The position numbers were made by a program, and so were the translations under genes. The notes beneath the pieces were generated by a model that saw only the letters and a list, made by a program, of their open reading frames with translations, was not told the DNA's origin and searched no databases. Positions 36,401 through 48,400 of a DNA stretch of 64,000 nt are shown in pieces (the first letter of the stretch is position 1; each line of letters opens with the position of its first letter). Source of the stretch: Oreocharis arfaki (taxonomy: Eukaryota; Chordata; Aves; Passeriformes; Paramythiidae); NCBI GenBank assembly GCA_013398015.1, contig VZRR01007849.1, positions 1,193,171 through 1,257,170 on the forward strand. Reading direction: 5' to 3'.

Positions 36401-39400
36401 TGAATTTTAGCTTCTGACTTTAAGTTTTCCAGACTGTCATCTTCAGTATCAGTGCTGACACCACAAACAGACATAGAAGGAACCCGCAGAGCTTTTGTTT
36501 CAGCTTTCTCCTCAGGAGCTGGTTTCTTTTCCTGTGTAGCAGCACATTCTTTTTCATTGTTGGATTCACTTTTTCCTGCAAGGCCTACTGTAAAGAATTA
36601 ATGGAAAATAGCTGTGAAGGCAGCTAAATAATGAAATAATTTTCGGCCCCTACATTGTAAATTAACCTCATAATAGCCAGATCAACTTGAAGACAGACCT
36701 CTTAGAGTTTTGCAGACAACATTACTGTTTAAATAGTGGAAGTGAAGACTAACTAACCTAACTTGGGGTGACTAGAACAGAAAATACAACATCCATGGTT
36801 TTTTACTGCTATCAGGGAATTTCCATGCAACGATGAAGTTTCATTGCGCAGGTGCCACTACTACTAAGTTCCTTCAAGGTCTCCTCATATTTCAGATGGC
36901 TCAATCCTTCTAGCACATATCCTCAAAAAACCCCCAAACTTTACTTCTAGAAGTACCTATCCAGACTTCAAGTTATGCAACACTGAAATCTGATACAGTC
37001 AGACATACATAAGCAAGTCATCTACACCTGTATTTTTAGTATAGAGACTAAATAGCTTTTTTTTTTCAGAGTGAACAACATTAACTCACAAGCTTAAACT
37101 GAGTAACTGCAGAAGTAGCAAGTATTCAAAGATGTAGAGAACCTTCTCTTGAGCAGTATCATGCCAAGCTGAATTTTTCATATTCAGAAGAAGCCCAAGA
37201 TAGGAAGAGACTTTGATGTTCTTGTTTAGAGATTACCCGGAATGTATATTTCTCTTTCAGGTACCTCTAGTGCTAACAGTTTAACATATTGAGCTTAACT
37301 CTGTACTGTGAGATGCAGCTTTTCTGCACCCAGCATCTGTGCTTCTAAAAACCATCCCAGGAAACATAAAATTAACCTCTGCCCATGTGCCCTTCAGATT
37401 CAGAGTTTATGTTCCAGCACATGAAACACAGTAATTAAAATTTCTTAAGACATACCTTTTATGGGACCTTGCCCTTTCTTTTTCTCTTCTGAATCGCTGG
37501 GATAGAGTCTTCCATTAAGTTTCTTAACAGCTGTTTCATAGTCTTCATCTTAAATACAGGAAACAAGAGTAAGCTCTCAGGCACACTCTAGGTCAGAAGT
37601 CTGCTAAGCTCTTCCAACTCACAAGGATAGCAACCATACCCAATTTTTGCTTATGTTTTAAGAGTCACACAAGTCAACAAGTAAGCTTACATGTGCCCCA
37701 GTGTGCTGTTCACACTTTTCCTCAGCCTAGATTGCTACAGATATGTGGCACAGGTTTTGTTTTTAGAAAACACACTTCTTACCGAGTGATTTTACTAAGA
37801 GTACCACTAAACAGATTTGGGAAAGAAGACTGAAGATTTTTTACATAAAAACTTGCAAGCTCAGGTATTTGTGGGAGGGGGCTCATCTTCTCCCATTCTG
37901 TGTTGAATACAATGTTTCAGAACTTCCATTTAAAGTATTTGCTGCTGAATAAACCAATCAACCAATTTTCATTACATGCAACAAGGTTTGACATAAAATA
38001 AGTTTAGTTATAGTATTAGGTATTTGCTTTAGAAGAAAAATAACTCATTAGTATAGTATTCAGAGAATCTGAGATTGTTTGTTTTTAATTAAAACTGCCT
38101 TGTATTTCTCTCAAAATACTTACTAAAGTAAGTCTCTTGCTCAAATACCTGATTATTTAGTCTTACCTAACCAACTGCCTTGGTAAGGATGTCAACACCC
38201 ATAATACACCAGACGAATACCCTTAGTCACTCCTGGGCCTCCACTGTACTATTCTGTTTTGAAGACTTGAGTGTACATCTTTGGCCATAAGGACATTGAC
38301 AGCATTACTTCCCATTGGCCCAAACAAAAATATTTGAGTGTCTAATGGTTCTAACAGCACCGAGTATCTCAAGTTGGAAGTGACCCATAAAGATCACCAG
38401 CTGCAGCTCCCTGTGCTCCTTTGCAGGAGTACCTAAAACCAAGCCACATGACTAACATACGCATCACCCAGAATGTTGCTTGACCTCTGATGGGCTTGTT
38501 GCCCTAACTCCTGTCCTGGGGAGCCTGTTCCAGCGTGAACCTCTCAGTGAAGAATCTTTTCCTAATCTGAACTTCCCCCAACAGCTTCATTCCATTTCCT
38601 TGTGTCCTACAGTAGAGCAGGAGAGAGAGGAGATCAGCACCACCTCCTCTGCTGACGCTCTTGAGGAGGTTGTGGACTGTGACGAGGTCACCCCTCAGCC
38701 TTGTCCTTTCCCAGCTGAACAAACCAAGTGACCTCAGCCACTCCTCCCGAATGGCACTCAAGGCCATTCACCTCAGTCACCCTCCAACAGTTTGATGTCC
38801 TTCTTACACAGAGGCACCCAAAACTGCACACAGTGCTCAAGGTAGGGCTGCATCAGTGCAGTGTATTACACCCTTTCCCCGCAAAAAGGCAGTACAAATA
38901 CAAACTTTGGCATTCCTTACCATCATCCTCGTCACTCACATATCCAGGCTTATTCTTGTAACAGAAAAATGTTGAAGGCAGCTTGAGGAAGTCAGCAAGA
39001 GCTCTCTGTTCAGGGGTAGGTGTTAACTCGTAAACTATTACAACCTCATCAGATGGAACATCATCCTCTGACATGGTGGTCTTCTCAGCTTTTTTACAGA
39101 AATTGAACAAACCATTAAAACTGAATAATTTCAGAACAAGAAATAACATTAACCCCACATTATTACAGAACTGAATTAATTCTAAGGGCCCACATATTTT
39201 CTCTTGATACACAGGAAACAAAAATCAAACTTACAGGATGCTAGGACAGAACAGCAAAACTTACAGTCTGTTCTATTGCTTTTGGAATTCAAGTATTAAA
39301 ACATGGCTGCATCTCTGTATTATTAAAAGGACTGGTTAATTAAGTTCTCATGTCAGCTAAGAGACAGCTATGGAAAAGAGGGACAGAGGTGTCAAACAGA

Positions 39401-42400
39401 TAAACAGGCAAACTTCAGGCCTGAAAAAAAGTGAAGTTGTGTACAACAACCTGCCCAAGCAACTGAACAGAACTCATTTCAGATTACTGACGGGAGAGCT
39501 GAGCTTTTTATTAGCTAATCTCCATTTACCATAATAGCTCTTGCTGAAACTTTTATTGTTACAAAAGTAAAGTAATTCTTAGTTCAACTATCAAACGACA
39601 AAAAAATATTGCTTTCAGCTTCTTTAACTAGCTTTTGTAGCAAGGAAATATCACCATCGATTTTATTATTTAGCTTTTTGTCTTCTCTCCTTCAACATTA
39701 AATTGTTGATTCTATGAACTGTACTGAAACTGTGCATGATCAGTGCAAAGGTTAAAGCTGAAAGTGAAGCCTAGAGCAAACTGGGGATAAACATACGGCT
39801 GTAAGAACAGAAAGCTTTGGAAACAAGTATTTGAGTTTATTATGAGAGAATGGAAGCAAAGAGGGAGGATGTAGCAATTTTAAACATCAGGTATGGTTTG
39901 GTTGGGGTTCTGCTTGTTTAGGTGTAAGTTGTTTTGAGAAGGGGAGTTTGGGGATAAACGTCTAAGAAATCTGTGAACTACTAAGAACTACCCCATAAGC
40001 ACATCAATAGCCACAACAGCTGTTTCTAAGAACAAAATGATTGCTGTAGCACCTCAGACTATTACCTGTTCTCCAGATTTAAGTTGGCAGAATCTGAAGG
40101 GTGATCTCAAAAGCTCACTGTGCTTTTCATTAAAGAAAATATTTTGTAAATTTGTGTCACAGTGTAGTCAGAGGAAACCTAAATCCCAGCTAGAAACCAA
40201 ACCAGTACCCAGGTCCTGAAAAACACTGATTTTTCTGATCACACAATTTAACTCATCATTGCAAGAGAAGACAAGGACAGAAGAGACATGTTTACAGACA
40301 CGTCCTTTGATCCTCTGACACAACTGACACACTAAAAATAAGTCTGTTTTTTAAAAGCAGTTTTCTCACTAGTATCTTCCAGCAGATTAAGAGCAGTATA
40401 AAGTAAAGAAAAAGCAAAATCCCAAGTACTGATTCAAATTTAAGTATTTTTATAAAGTATTACCCCTGCAGTCCTTGCCCCACCTTTGACTACAAGTTGA
40501 TAATTTCAGGCATTTATACACCAGAGCTACAAAGTAACTCAAACTCATCACCAGCACACTCCTGTAGACTAATTGTTCTTGCTCAGATTTTTAGATCTCA
40601 ATAACTTCTCTGGGCCTGTAGAAAGTAGATGCAGGATAGAAACTTGCTGTTCAAGAATTTTAAGTTCGTATCATGACTGCAGGCTATAGATGTTTTCATA
40701 CATCTTCTCAGAATCTTATCCAAAAAACTCACTCACCCTAGCTGATGCAAGGATTAGAACTACATCTAGTACCGTGTTATGAAGATATGCAGATATAATG
40801 CATATTACCACATTTTATTCTTTCAGATTAATTAAGCAAGTGTCTTAATTGGACGAAGTAAGTTTGCACCAACTTCACCAGAGGTTTAAATGTGAAGCAT
40901 TTAGTCCTACAGCCAAAGATCAGCTTTCCTTAGGATGAGACAATTTTCAAAAATGTATCTTTGAATACAACAAAACACTTCTTTCAAGTCAGTCAGGTAG
41001 ATGGCAAAAACATGTGCTTTTTTTAATTCGAGCAGTAGAAATCTAGCCACAAGCTGTGGCAACAAATACACTGTTCCAGTGTTTTACCACACTCATTGCT
41101 CATTGGTTTTGACAGTATTTAAAAAGCGCTATCATGTAGTCTCTTTCAGTACCTTTTGGGCAAAATAGCTGAATAAGAGAAATACATTTAAGGTCACTTC
41201 AGATTAGCCAACAGGTGAAGCTCTCCATGAAACTGATTTATCAAACACCGGAATAATATTCTAGTGTTCCAAGCAGCTACTCAAAATGATAAAAGACTGC
41301 AGCAACAAAGATTACTGTTGCAAAGATCTTAAATATATCTTCACAGGCAGCCATGAAACAAAGAACCACGCATACATACAACGTATTCTGAAAAGACTGT
41401 TGGTTTTGGGATAACAGAACTTTCTACTCTGTGTGAAAAAACCCACACAAAACATTGTTAGTATACTATACAGAAGAAACAAAATTCAGGACAATATCAT
41501 GCACAACAGTTCTTCTCAACGCTGTACTGTATTTTCACTTTCGTTTGAACTGACATTAGGACAAGGTAGGCCTAAATCTCTCTAGCTAGCCACAATACCG
41601 ATATTTCCTCTCATGCATTGATCAATGAATATCTTCTGAATAAAAGAAGAAAGCACCAGTTTAAACCCTAAAGCATGCAAGAGCTACAGTAGCCTGCAAC
41701 TGACATGACTCAAACTTGTAAAGCACTGGTGTGGTTTAAGTCCAGCTGGCAATTAAGCACCACAGAGCTGCTGGGTCACACCCTGTAACCTGGTGGAATG
41801 GGGAGGAGAATCGAATGTAAAATTTATAGGCTGAGATAAAAACAGTTTAGTAATTGCAACAGAAGTGAAATGTAATAGTAAACAATGATATTAAAAGGAA
41901 AAAATGAAACTCAAGGAAAAACAAGTGACGCACAATACAACTGCTCACCACCTGCTGACCAATGCCAGACTCCATTCCTGCACTCCTACTGGCCCCTCTT
42001 CCAGGTAACTCCCCCAGTTTATAAACTGGGCATGATGTTCTGTGGCACGGAATATCCCACTGGCCACTTTGAGCCACCCATCCCAGCAAAGCTCCCTCCC
42101 AGCTTTTATTTGTGTACCTCCTCAATAGCACAGCATGAGACAAGAAAGTGTGGCACTGTACCCCCTCTTACTGATCGCTTCCTGCCCTCTCCATGGGGTC
42201 TCCCTCCTTCCTTTGCCCCTAGTCCTGGCCACTCCTCGAGTTCTCCCTATTGGTTCCTGTATCCCAACACCGCCCATGTACCACCCCTATGCCCTGAAAC
42301 CATTTGCCCATGTGCTCTCCCCGCCCCCCTGGCACCTGGGTAAACTGAGGCTCCAAGCCATGTGACTCTCTCTCTCTCTCTGCCCCTGGGAGCAGCCTGC

Positions 42401-45400
42401 CAACGGCTGCTCTCCTCTGCCTTTAGGGACCAGCCCGTGTGCTGGCCCCAGGCTTTGGGGAGGCAGCATGGAATAAAGACCTTTGCAGTGCCATGAGGAG
42501 AGCCTTCTCACCTCCTTTGCCATCACTGAAGTTGCAGGCTGGCAGCTGGAGCAGCGGTGCGGGGCGTCCGAGATGGACTGCAGGAGGGCAGAGAATCCCT
42601 GCCTTGTCCCAAGAAGCCCCCGCTGCGCTCTCAGGGAAAGCTGCAGCAGCTAAGCAACACCTAGCTCTGCAACAGAAAGAGTCCTTGACTTAGGGTAAAC
42701 ACTGCTTAGCAGCAACCAAAACATCAGTGTGCAACCACCATTATTCTCACACTGAATCCGAAACCCAGCATTGTACCAGCTACTGAGAAAAAATTAACTT
42801 TATCCCAGCCAAAACCAGAACAAGAACTTATACAAAATTTATGACCAGATCTGAGAAAAACATAAATGCATGGAGGTGCAGAACTACAAGGTTAAATTTC
42901 TCCTGAATGTTGTTCTAGCACAACTCAGAAACCACTCCCCAAAAGAGGTTCCCCAGGAGAAAGCCTCACATTATATTTCTATTGGGTAGACTTAAAAACC
43001 GAATTTAGAAAGGACTTATCATCTCTTACTATTAAGTCAGAGCTCAAAGACTTTGCAAAGAGTTACACTGAAGACAATTATCAACTATAAATAAATCACT
43101 AAATATATAATCATAACCTAATTATCAGAAAAGTAGAAGTAAAGAACAGTCTTAAGTACCAGAAAGGCTTACTTTGCTTGTTTCTTTACATACATCCCCC
43201 CCCTCCATATGCCCCCAATATAAAACCACAATCAATTTGAGGTACGAAAAGTTCTTGCATGTGTGCACTGGCACAGAATGCTTAATCACTTCACATTACG
43301 GACATCATATTATGAAAACAGAACTAAATTGTTAATAAACTCCATCCACAAGGATGCTTGAAAACACAGAGCAAGTGACTTTAGGTTACGTACACAGAAC
43401 GGGAATTCAGTGTTCAAGTAAGAACAGCTTCTTGAATGACATTCTGACATTTTAAAATGTAAGACACTAATACTGGAAGACTGTCTTATGCAGACTAAAA
43501 GTTTGTTATTTAAAATTAAAATACTTTTAAAGCCATGTAAGTTGAGCATGCTTACAGCAAGCATACTTGCAAGCAGCACTGGTAGTAACATATAATCAAA
43601 CTATAAGCTGTAACAGTTTTGTTTACAGGGTCTAAATTGGTAAACAGTAAACAAATTGGTTACAAACTGGCAGAAGTTTTCTAACCAGTTAAGGTGGGCT
43701 TCAGATTATACATGAAGTATAAAGACATTAAGTGGCAGCTAAGGAGGTGGCTCTCACTTCTGCACGCTCTTTTTAGAAGCACAGTAGTTAACACTGATAA
43801 TCAGGAAACTGAAGCAAGCATTTCCACAGAGGCTGAATACATTCAAGCTCTTTACCAGATAAGCTGTCTCAAGATCTTCAGGCACATTTCATTGACATGG
43901 AGTAAACCACGTCAGGCACTACAAGACATTCTCTGAAAATAACAATGTAATTTTTCTAGAAAAATGGAATTTAAGAGATCCAGTGTGCATGCTTAGTAAA
44001 ACCGTGATGGAAGAAGTGCAGGGCACATATCCTCAAAAAATAAGGCAAACAGAAGCCAAAAGCTTAAACAGGGCCATCCACTGTGCTGACTCATGTAAAC
44101 ATACTAAAGGCTAGAGACATTCTTTAACAGGACAAATACAGTAGTCAGACACATAATTTCAAGTACTCTCCTTCAGCATGCATGTTAATTATAAGGACTA
44201 CTAAGCCAACTGCTTTGACACAGCTGGGTTATTGTCCATGCCTGCTACAGTGTTTTTATCACACACTCAGTGCAGTATGTAAATACCTTTACTATCAGGT
44301 TGCAAGGAGGATGTGCTTGTCCAAAAGGCCATGGGATTAGATTTAAAAAGGCTAAAATTAAATCCTAAAAAATAAATTGTTGGTATTTAAGTGTTTACCT
44401 AGAATTTTAAAAGGATAAAACAGACTTATCTATGTTCGGCAAGTATTCCACAGTCATACTTCACAGCAGGAAATTTCATCCGTTAATTCTACACAAGGTT
44501 ATCCAACCCACGCGAATGGACTGCAGCTATCATCTTCTGTCATGTCACTTTATTACACTTTAGCTAATAAACAGACAGGATGTGTTTATAATTCTGAGAC
44601 ATCCCATCCTTCTCACAAAGACACTTCAGCACATTATAATGGTTCTGTCATAGCCACAGCTTCTGCCCGTGCACCTTTTTTGGACTGTGACAGAAACAAT
44701 ACAACCGAGTACGCAATCACAATCTCTTTACAGGCTAAGGAAGTAGGCTGACATCTGGCGTTAAGCTACACAACCAGAGTTGCAGAGGCCGGTATTTAAC
44801 CCTTGAAACAAAAGTACAGACTAGTTCCACACTACCCATCAACTCAATCATGGGGATAATGCAAATTTTAGCTGAAGCATACATCTGCTGTTCTCACACT
44901 CTGCCACTCAGAGCAAAAGCTCCGATACATACGACATCAACTACCTATTTAAGCCCCAAAATCAAATCCAGATTCTTTGAGCATTTAAATCCAAGATTCA
45001 GATACAGCACTTCAGAGTTTAAGTTCTCTATCTGAAATAACTGTTCTCAGTAAACAAATTTTCATCTTGCATCATACATTTTCATTTGAAAATAACTATG
45101 ACTTAAAATTCCCTCCTTTAGTTGAAACTCTGGAGAACATGTGGATACCTGCATCAAAACTAAGAAACTAACTATTCTCAAGAGAATAAAGAGTAATGAA
45201 CAGCACAGAACTGACTACTTAATAAGTTGCATGCTTGAATAAATTACTATTTGTTCAACTGACACTCACCTTTTTCCAGAATTCTAAACGAGAAGTTAGA
45301 TGGTCCATCTTGTGTTGAAGCAGGCAAGTTGTCTACCTTGCTGTCTACAGGCTTCTGAGCAGCATTGGATATTTTTGGTGGTTCAGAGACTTCCAGTTCT

Positions 45401-48400
45401 TTCTGTGCTGTGTTCTGAGATGCTGGAATATGGCCTTCATTTTTTCTTGGGGGATTAAAACTGAAGCCAAAGAGAGAACCAGTGGCTGAAGTATTTCCAA
45501 ACGTGAATGTCTTTGACTTCTCATTACTGAAAATGCTCTTGACAGATTCAGATCCAAATACAAATTTTGGAGGAGAAACCACTGTTTTTGTAGGTGTTTC
45601 AGAAGTATGTGACACCTCTGCAGCCTCTACAGTTGCATCAGAAGTATCATCACCATGGCTGACATCAGTTCTTTCTCTGGTTGTTTCTTCTAGCACAGCT
45701 ACAGCATTTTTACCACATGGAGACTCCTTTGGTGTATTGGCACGAGAAGAAAGAGGTGTTATCAGTGTCTCTCTTCCTTGGGCATGCTTTGCTTCATCAA
45801 AAATCTGCTTAAATGAGTCTGCAACATCTTGCAGCTTGAATCGCACAGCCAGAAGTTCTACTTTTCTTTCCCCATCTGCGAAGTCACACGCAGTCCATAC
45901 CCATGCTCTATCAGATCCTTTCATTTGTTGCAAATTCATATCTGGTGTTATCCTGTGATTGGCACAGAGTTTTAGTACCTGGTCCCTTCTCATTACTATA
46001 CGCACTTGTTTGTTGTCATAGTTCTGCAATATCTTGATATCCCCAATCCCTCTCTCTTTCCACTGATTCGCATCTTTGTCGTATCTGTAGAGCTTGGCTC
46101 TATGACTGAACACAACTTGCTCATTTTCCTCACCACTGGTCACTTCCACAAGATCAGGCAGAGGTACCACAGGTTCAAAGTACTGTCCATCTCTTTCTTC
46201 TTCTTGAGTAACATCAGAATCTTCATCTGTGCCAACTGATGTTCTACTCTGATTCTGTTTGGCAGGAGATTTGGATGGGCTTAAAGCAGATTTAAAGCTG
46301 AAACTAAAACCAGTGGTAGACTCTCCAAATCTAAAAAGATTTTTCCTTACGGGGCTACTTGCAAGAGGTGATGCATATACAGAACTACTCACACTATCAT
46401 CCAATGCTTCTTCACGCAAGTCATAGTTATCCCACTCCAGAGTAGGGCCTGTACTTTCAGCATGTTGCTTTATAACCAAATCAGAAGTACTGCTGGCACA
46501 AACAGGGTTTACATTCTCCTCTTCTGACAGTTTTGTTTTGTCATCTGTCAGAAAAGTTTTGAGATCTTTTAAGCCACACTTCATTTCTTCTGCTCTCTGT
46601 ATGAGCTGAGCTGTCCTACCGGTATCAACAAGCTTATGGGGTGTCTGCAGTGGTATATCCAGTAGTAGCCTCTGACATTCTTCAAACTTCTGTTTGAACT
46701 CCTCAGCCTGCTCTGGTGTCTTGAATTTTGCTGCCAGATGTTCCAACTTTGCATCACCATCAGAGAAGTCATTGGCCATCCACATCCATGCTTTGTCTGA
46801 GCCAGACAGCTGTTTCAAGTTCATTGTTGTTGTTATCCAGTGATTTGCACACACCTTCAGTACCTGCTCACGCCGCATCAATATTCTTACTTTGCCGTTA
46901 ACTTCATTTTTAAGAATCTTCAGATTGCCCACCCCACGTTCTTTCCACTGGCTTGTTTCTGGATCAAACCTGAATAGCTTTACTCTCTGGGAGTATAACA
47001 CTTTCTCATCTTCCTCTCCTGTAAATGGTTCTATTTTTTCAGGCATCTGAACTATAGGTTCAAAATGGATATCATCACTGTCCTCCGTCTTATACACATC
47101 ATCATCCTTCTCACCAAGGTCAGCAGATGTGTTTGCTTTGTGATCTGTTTTAGAATTTTGTGAAGAAAACAGCTTTTCACCTGCACCTGAAAAGCCTTTG
47201 AAGTTAGGGTCCTTTTTGCCAAATTGAAAACCTTCCCTAGGAGTACTTTTTGCAAGCTCAGCAAAAGTAGAAGTGCTGCTGTTTTGCCCAAAAACAAAGT
47301 CAATTTTCTCCTTGGCTGCTGTTTCTTGAAACTGGAATCCAGTTCCACTGCCTGAAGGCAATTCCTTTTTGTCTTTTTCATCAACATCTTTTAAGAAACC
47401 AGTTGTATGCTCTTTGGATGGTTCGTCTTTCTTAGTGGTATTTTTACTAGACTCCTGTATTCCAAATTTAAATCCACCTGCAGGCACTTGCATTGAAAAG
47501 CTAAATCCTTCCTTTGCAGACTTAGCTTCAGTACCAGAAGAAATCTGAAATGTAAATGGTGGTGTCTTGCCTTGCTCAAGACCAAACTTATAGCCTGTTC
47601 CCAACTGTCCTCCATCAAGTTCAGGTAATTTACTTTTCAAGCCAAAAGCAGGAGTTGACAAAGCATCACCAGCTGGCTTAACAGATGGATTTGGTTCTTG
47701 GCAGGCTACACATGTTAGTGAAGAACCTTCATTCCTCACAAGACAAGTACTACAATCCCACTGACCTTCCTTTTTAGTAAAAAGCCCTTCAAACCCATTT
47801 TTCTGTGGCTTACTTGTATCAGTAACAGAACCAAACCCTGGAGCAGCAGATGCCTGAACAGTTGGTATGGATGTATTTGGTTGATTTTGAGGTTTTGGAC
47901 TCTGACAGGAACAGCAGTTCACATCTTTTGCTTCATTTCGGACTTGGCATACAGAGCAGTCCCACTGACCTTCTTTTTTAGAAAAAGCAGCACTCAAGTC
48001 ACTTTGAATAGCCTTTGGAGCAATTGCTTGGCAAAGTTTAGAGGAATTTTGTTGACCAGATATTACTGTATTACTTTTGCTTGGATTCTGGCAGCCGATA
48101 CACTTGGAGGCAGTAGGTTCATTTCTTCCTGAACAGACACTGCAGTCCCACTGACCTTCCTTTTTAGCAAAAACAGATCCAAACTTGTCCTGCAGTATGT
48201 TACCACTCGCTTTGAAACTTGCAGAGCCAGTTAACGGGGTACCATGAGTTTCCCACATACCTGGATTTGGACTTTGACATGATACACAACTCTTCGCAGC
48301 TGCTTCATTTGGAACTAAACATACTTTACACTCCCATTGATCCTTCTTCAAGAGATGCTGCCCAAACCCACCAGAAGAACAGGGTTGCTGAGCGTCCTTT

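Larger units (their letters stand above)
41727..42822 (-). mobile_element. Solo ERVL-type LTR, split by a second LTR
   Basis: Read on the minus strand it starts TGTTCTGGTTTTGGCTGGGA and ends GACTTAAACCACACCA, the typical ends of a common avian ERVL LTR. Without the insert it is about 565 bp. The flanks AGCAC (41722-41726) and AGAAC (42823-42827) are a plausible decayed 5-bp target duplication. It lies in the RANBP2 intron in the same orientation as the gene. No viral coding sequence is present. Confidence 0.85.
39089..45269. other. RANBP2: RANBP2 intron between exons 20 and 21
   Basis: 6.2 kb, AT-rich except for the nested LTR block at 41727-42822. No other exon, RNA gene or repeat was recognised. 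Confidence 0.6.

Noticed and set aside
45482..45958. 158-codon plus-strand open frame opposite RANBP2 exon 20
   Set aside because: It is the mirror frame of strongly supported coding sequence (RanBD3 and flank). The same applies to other frames opposite or offset within exon 20.
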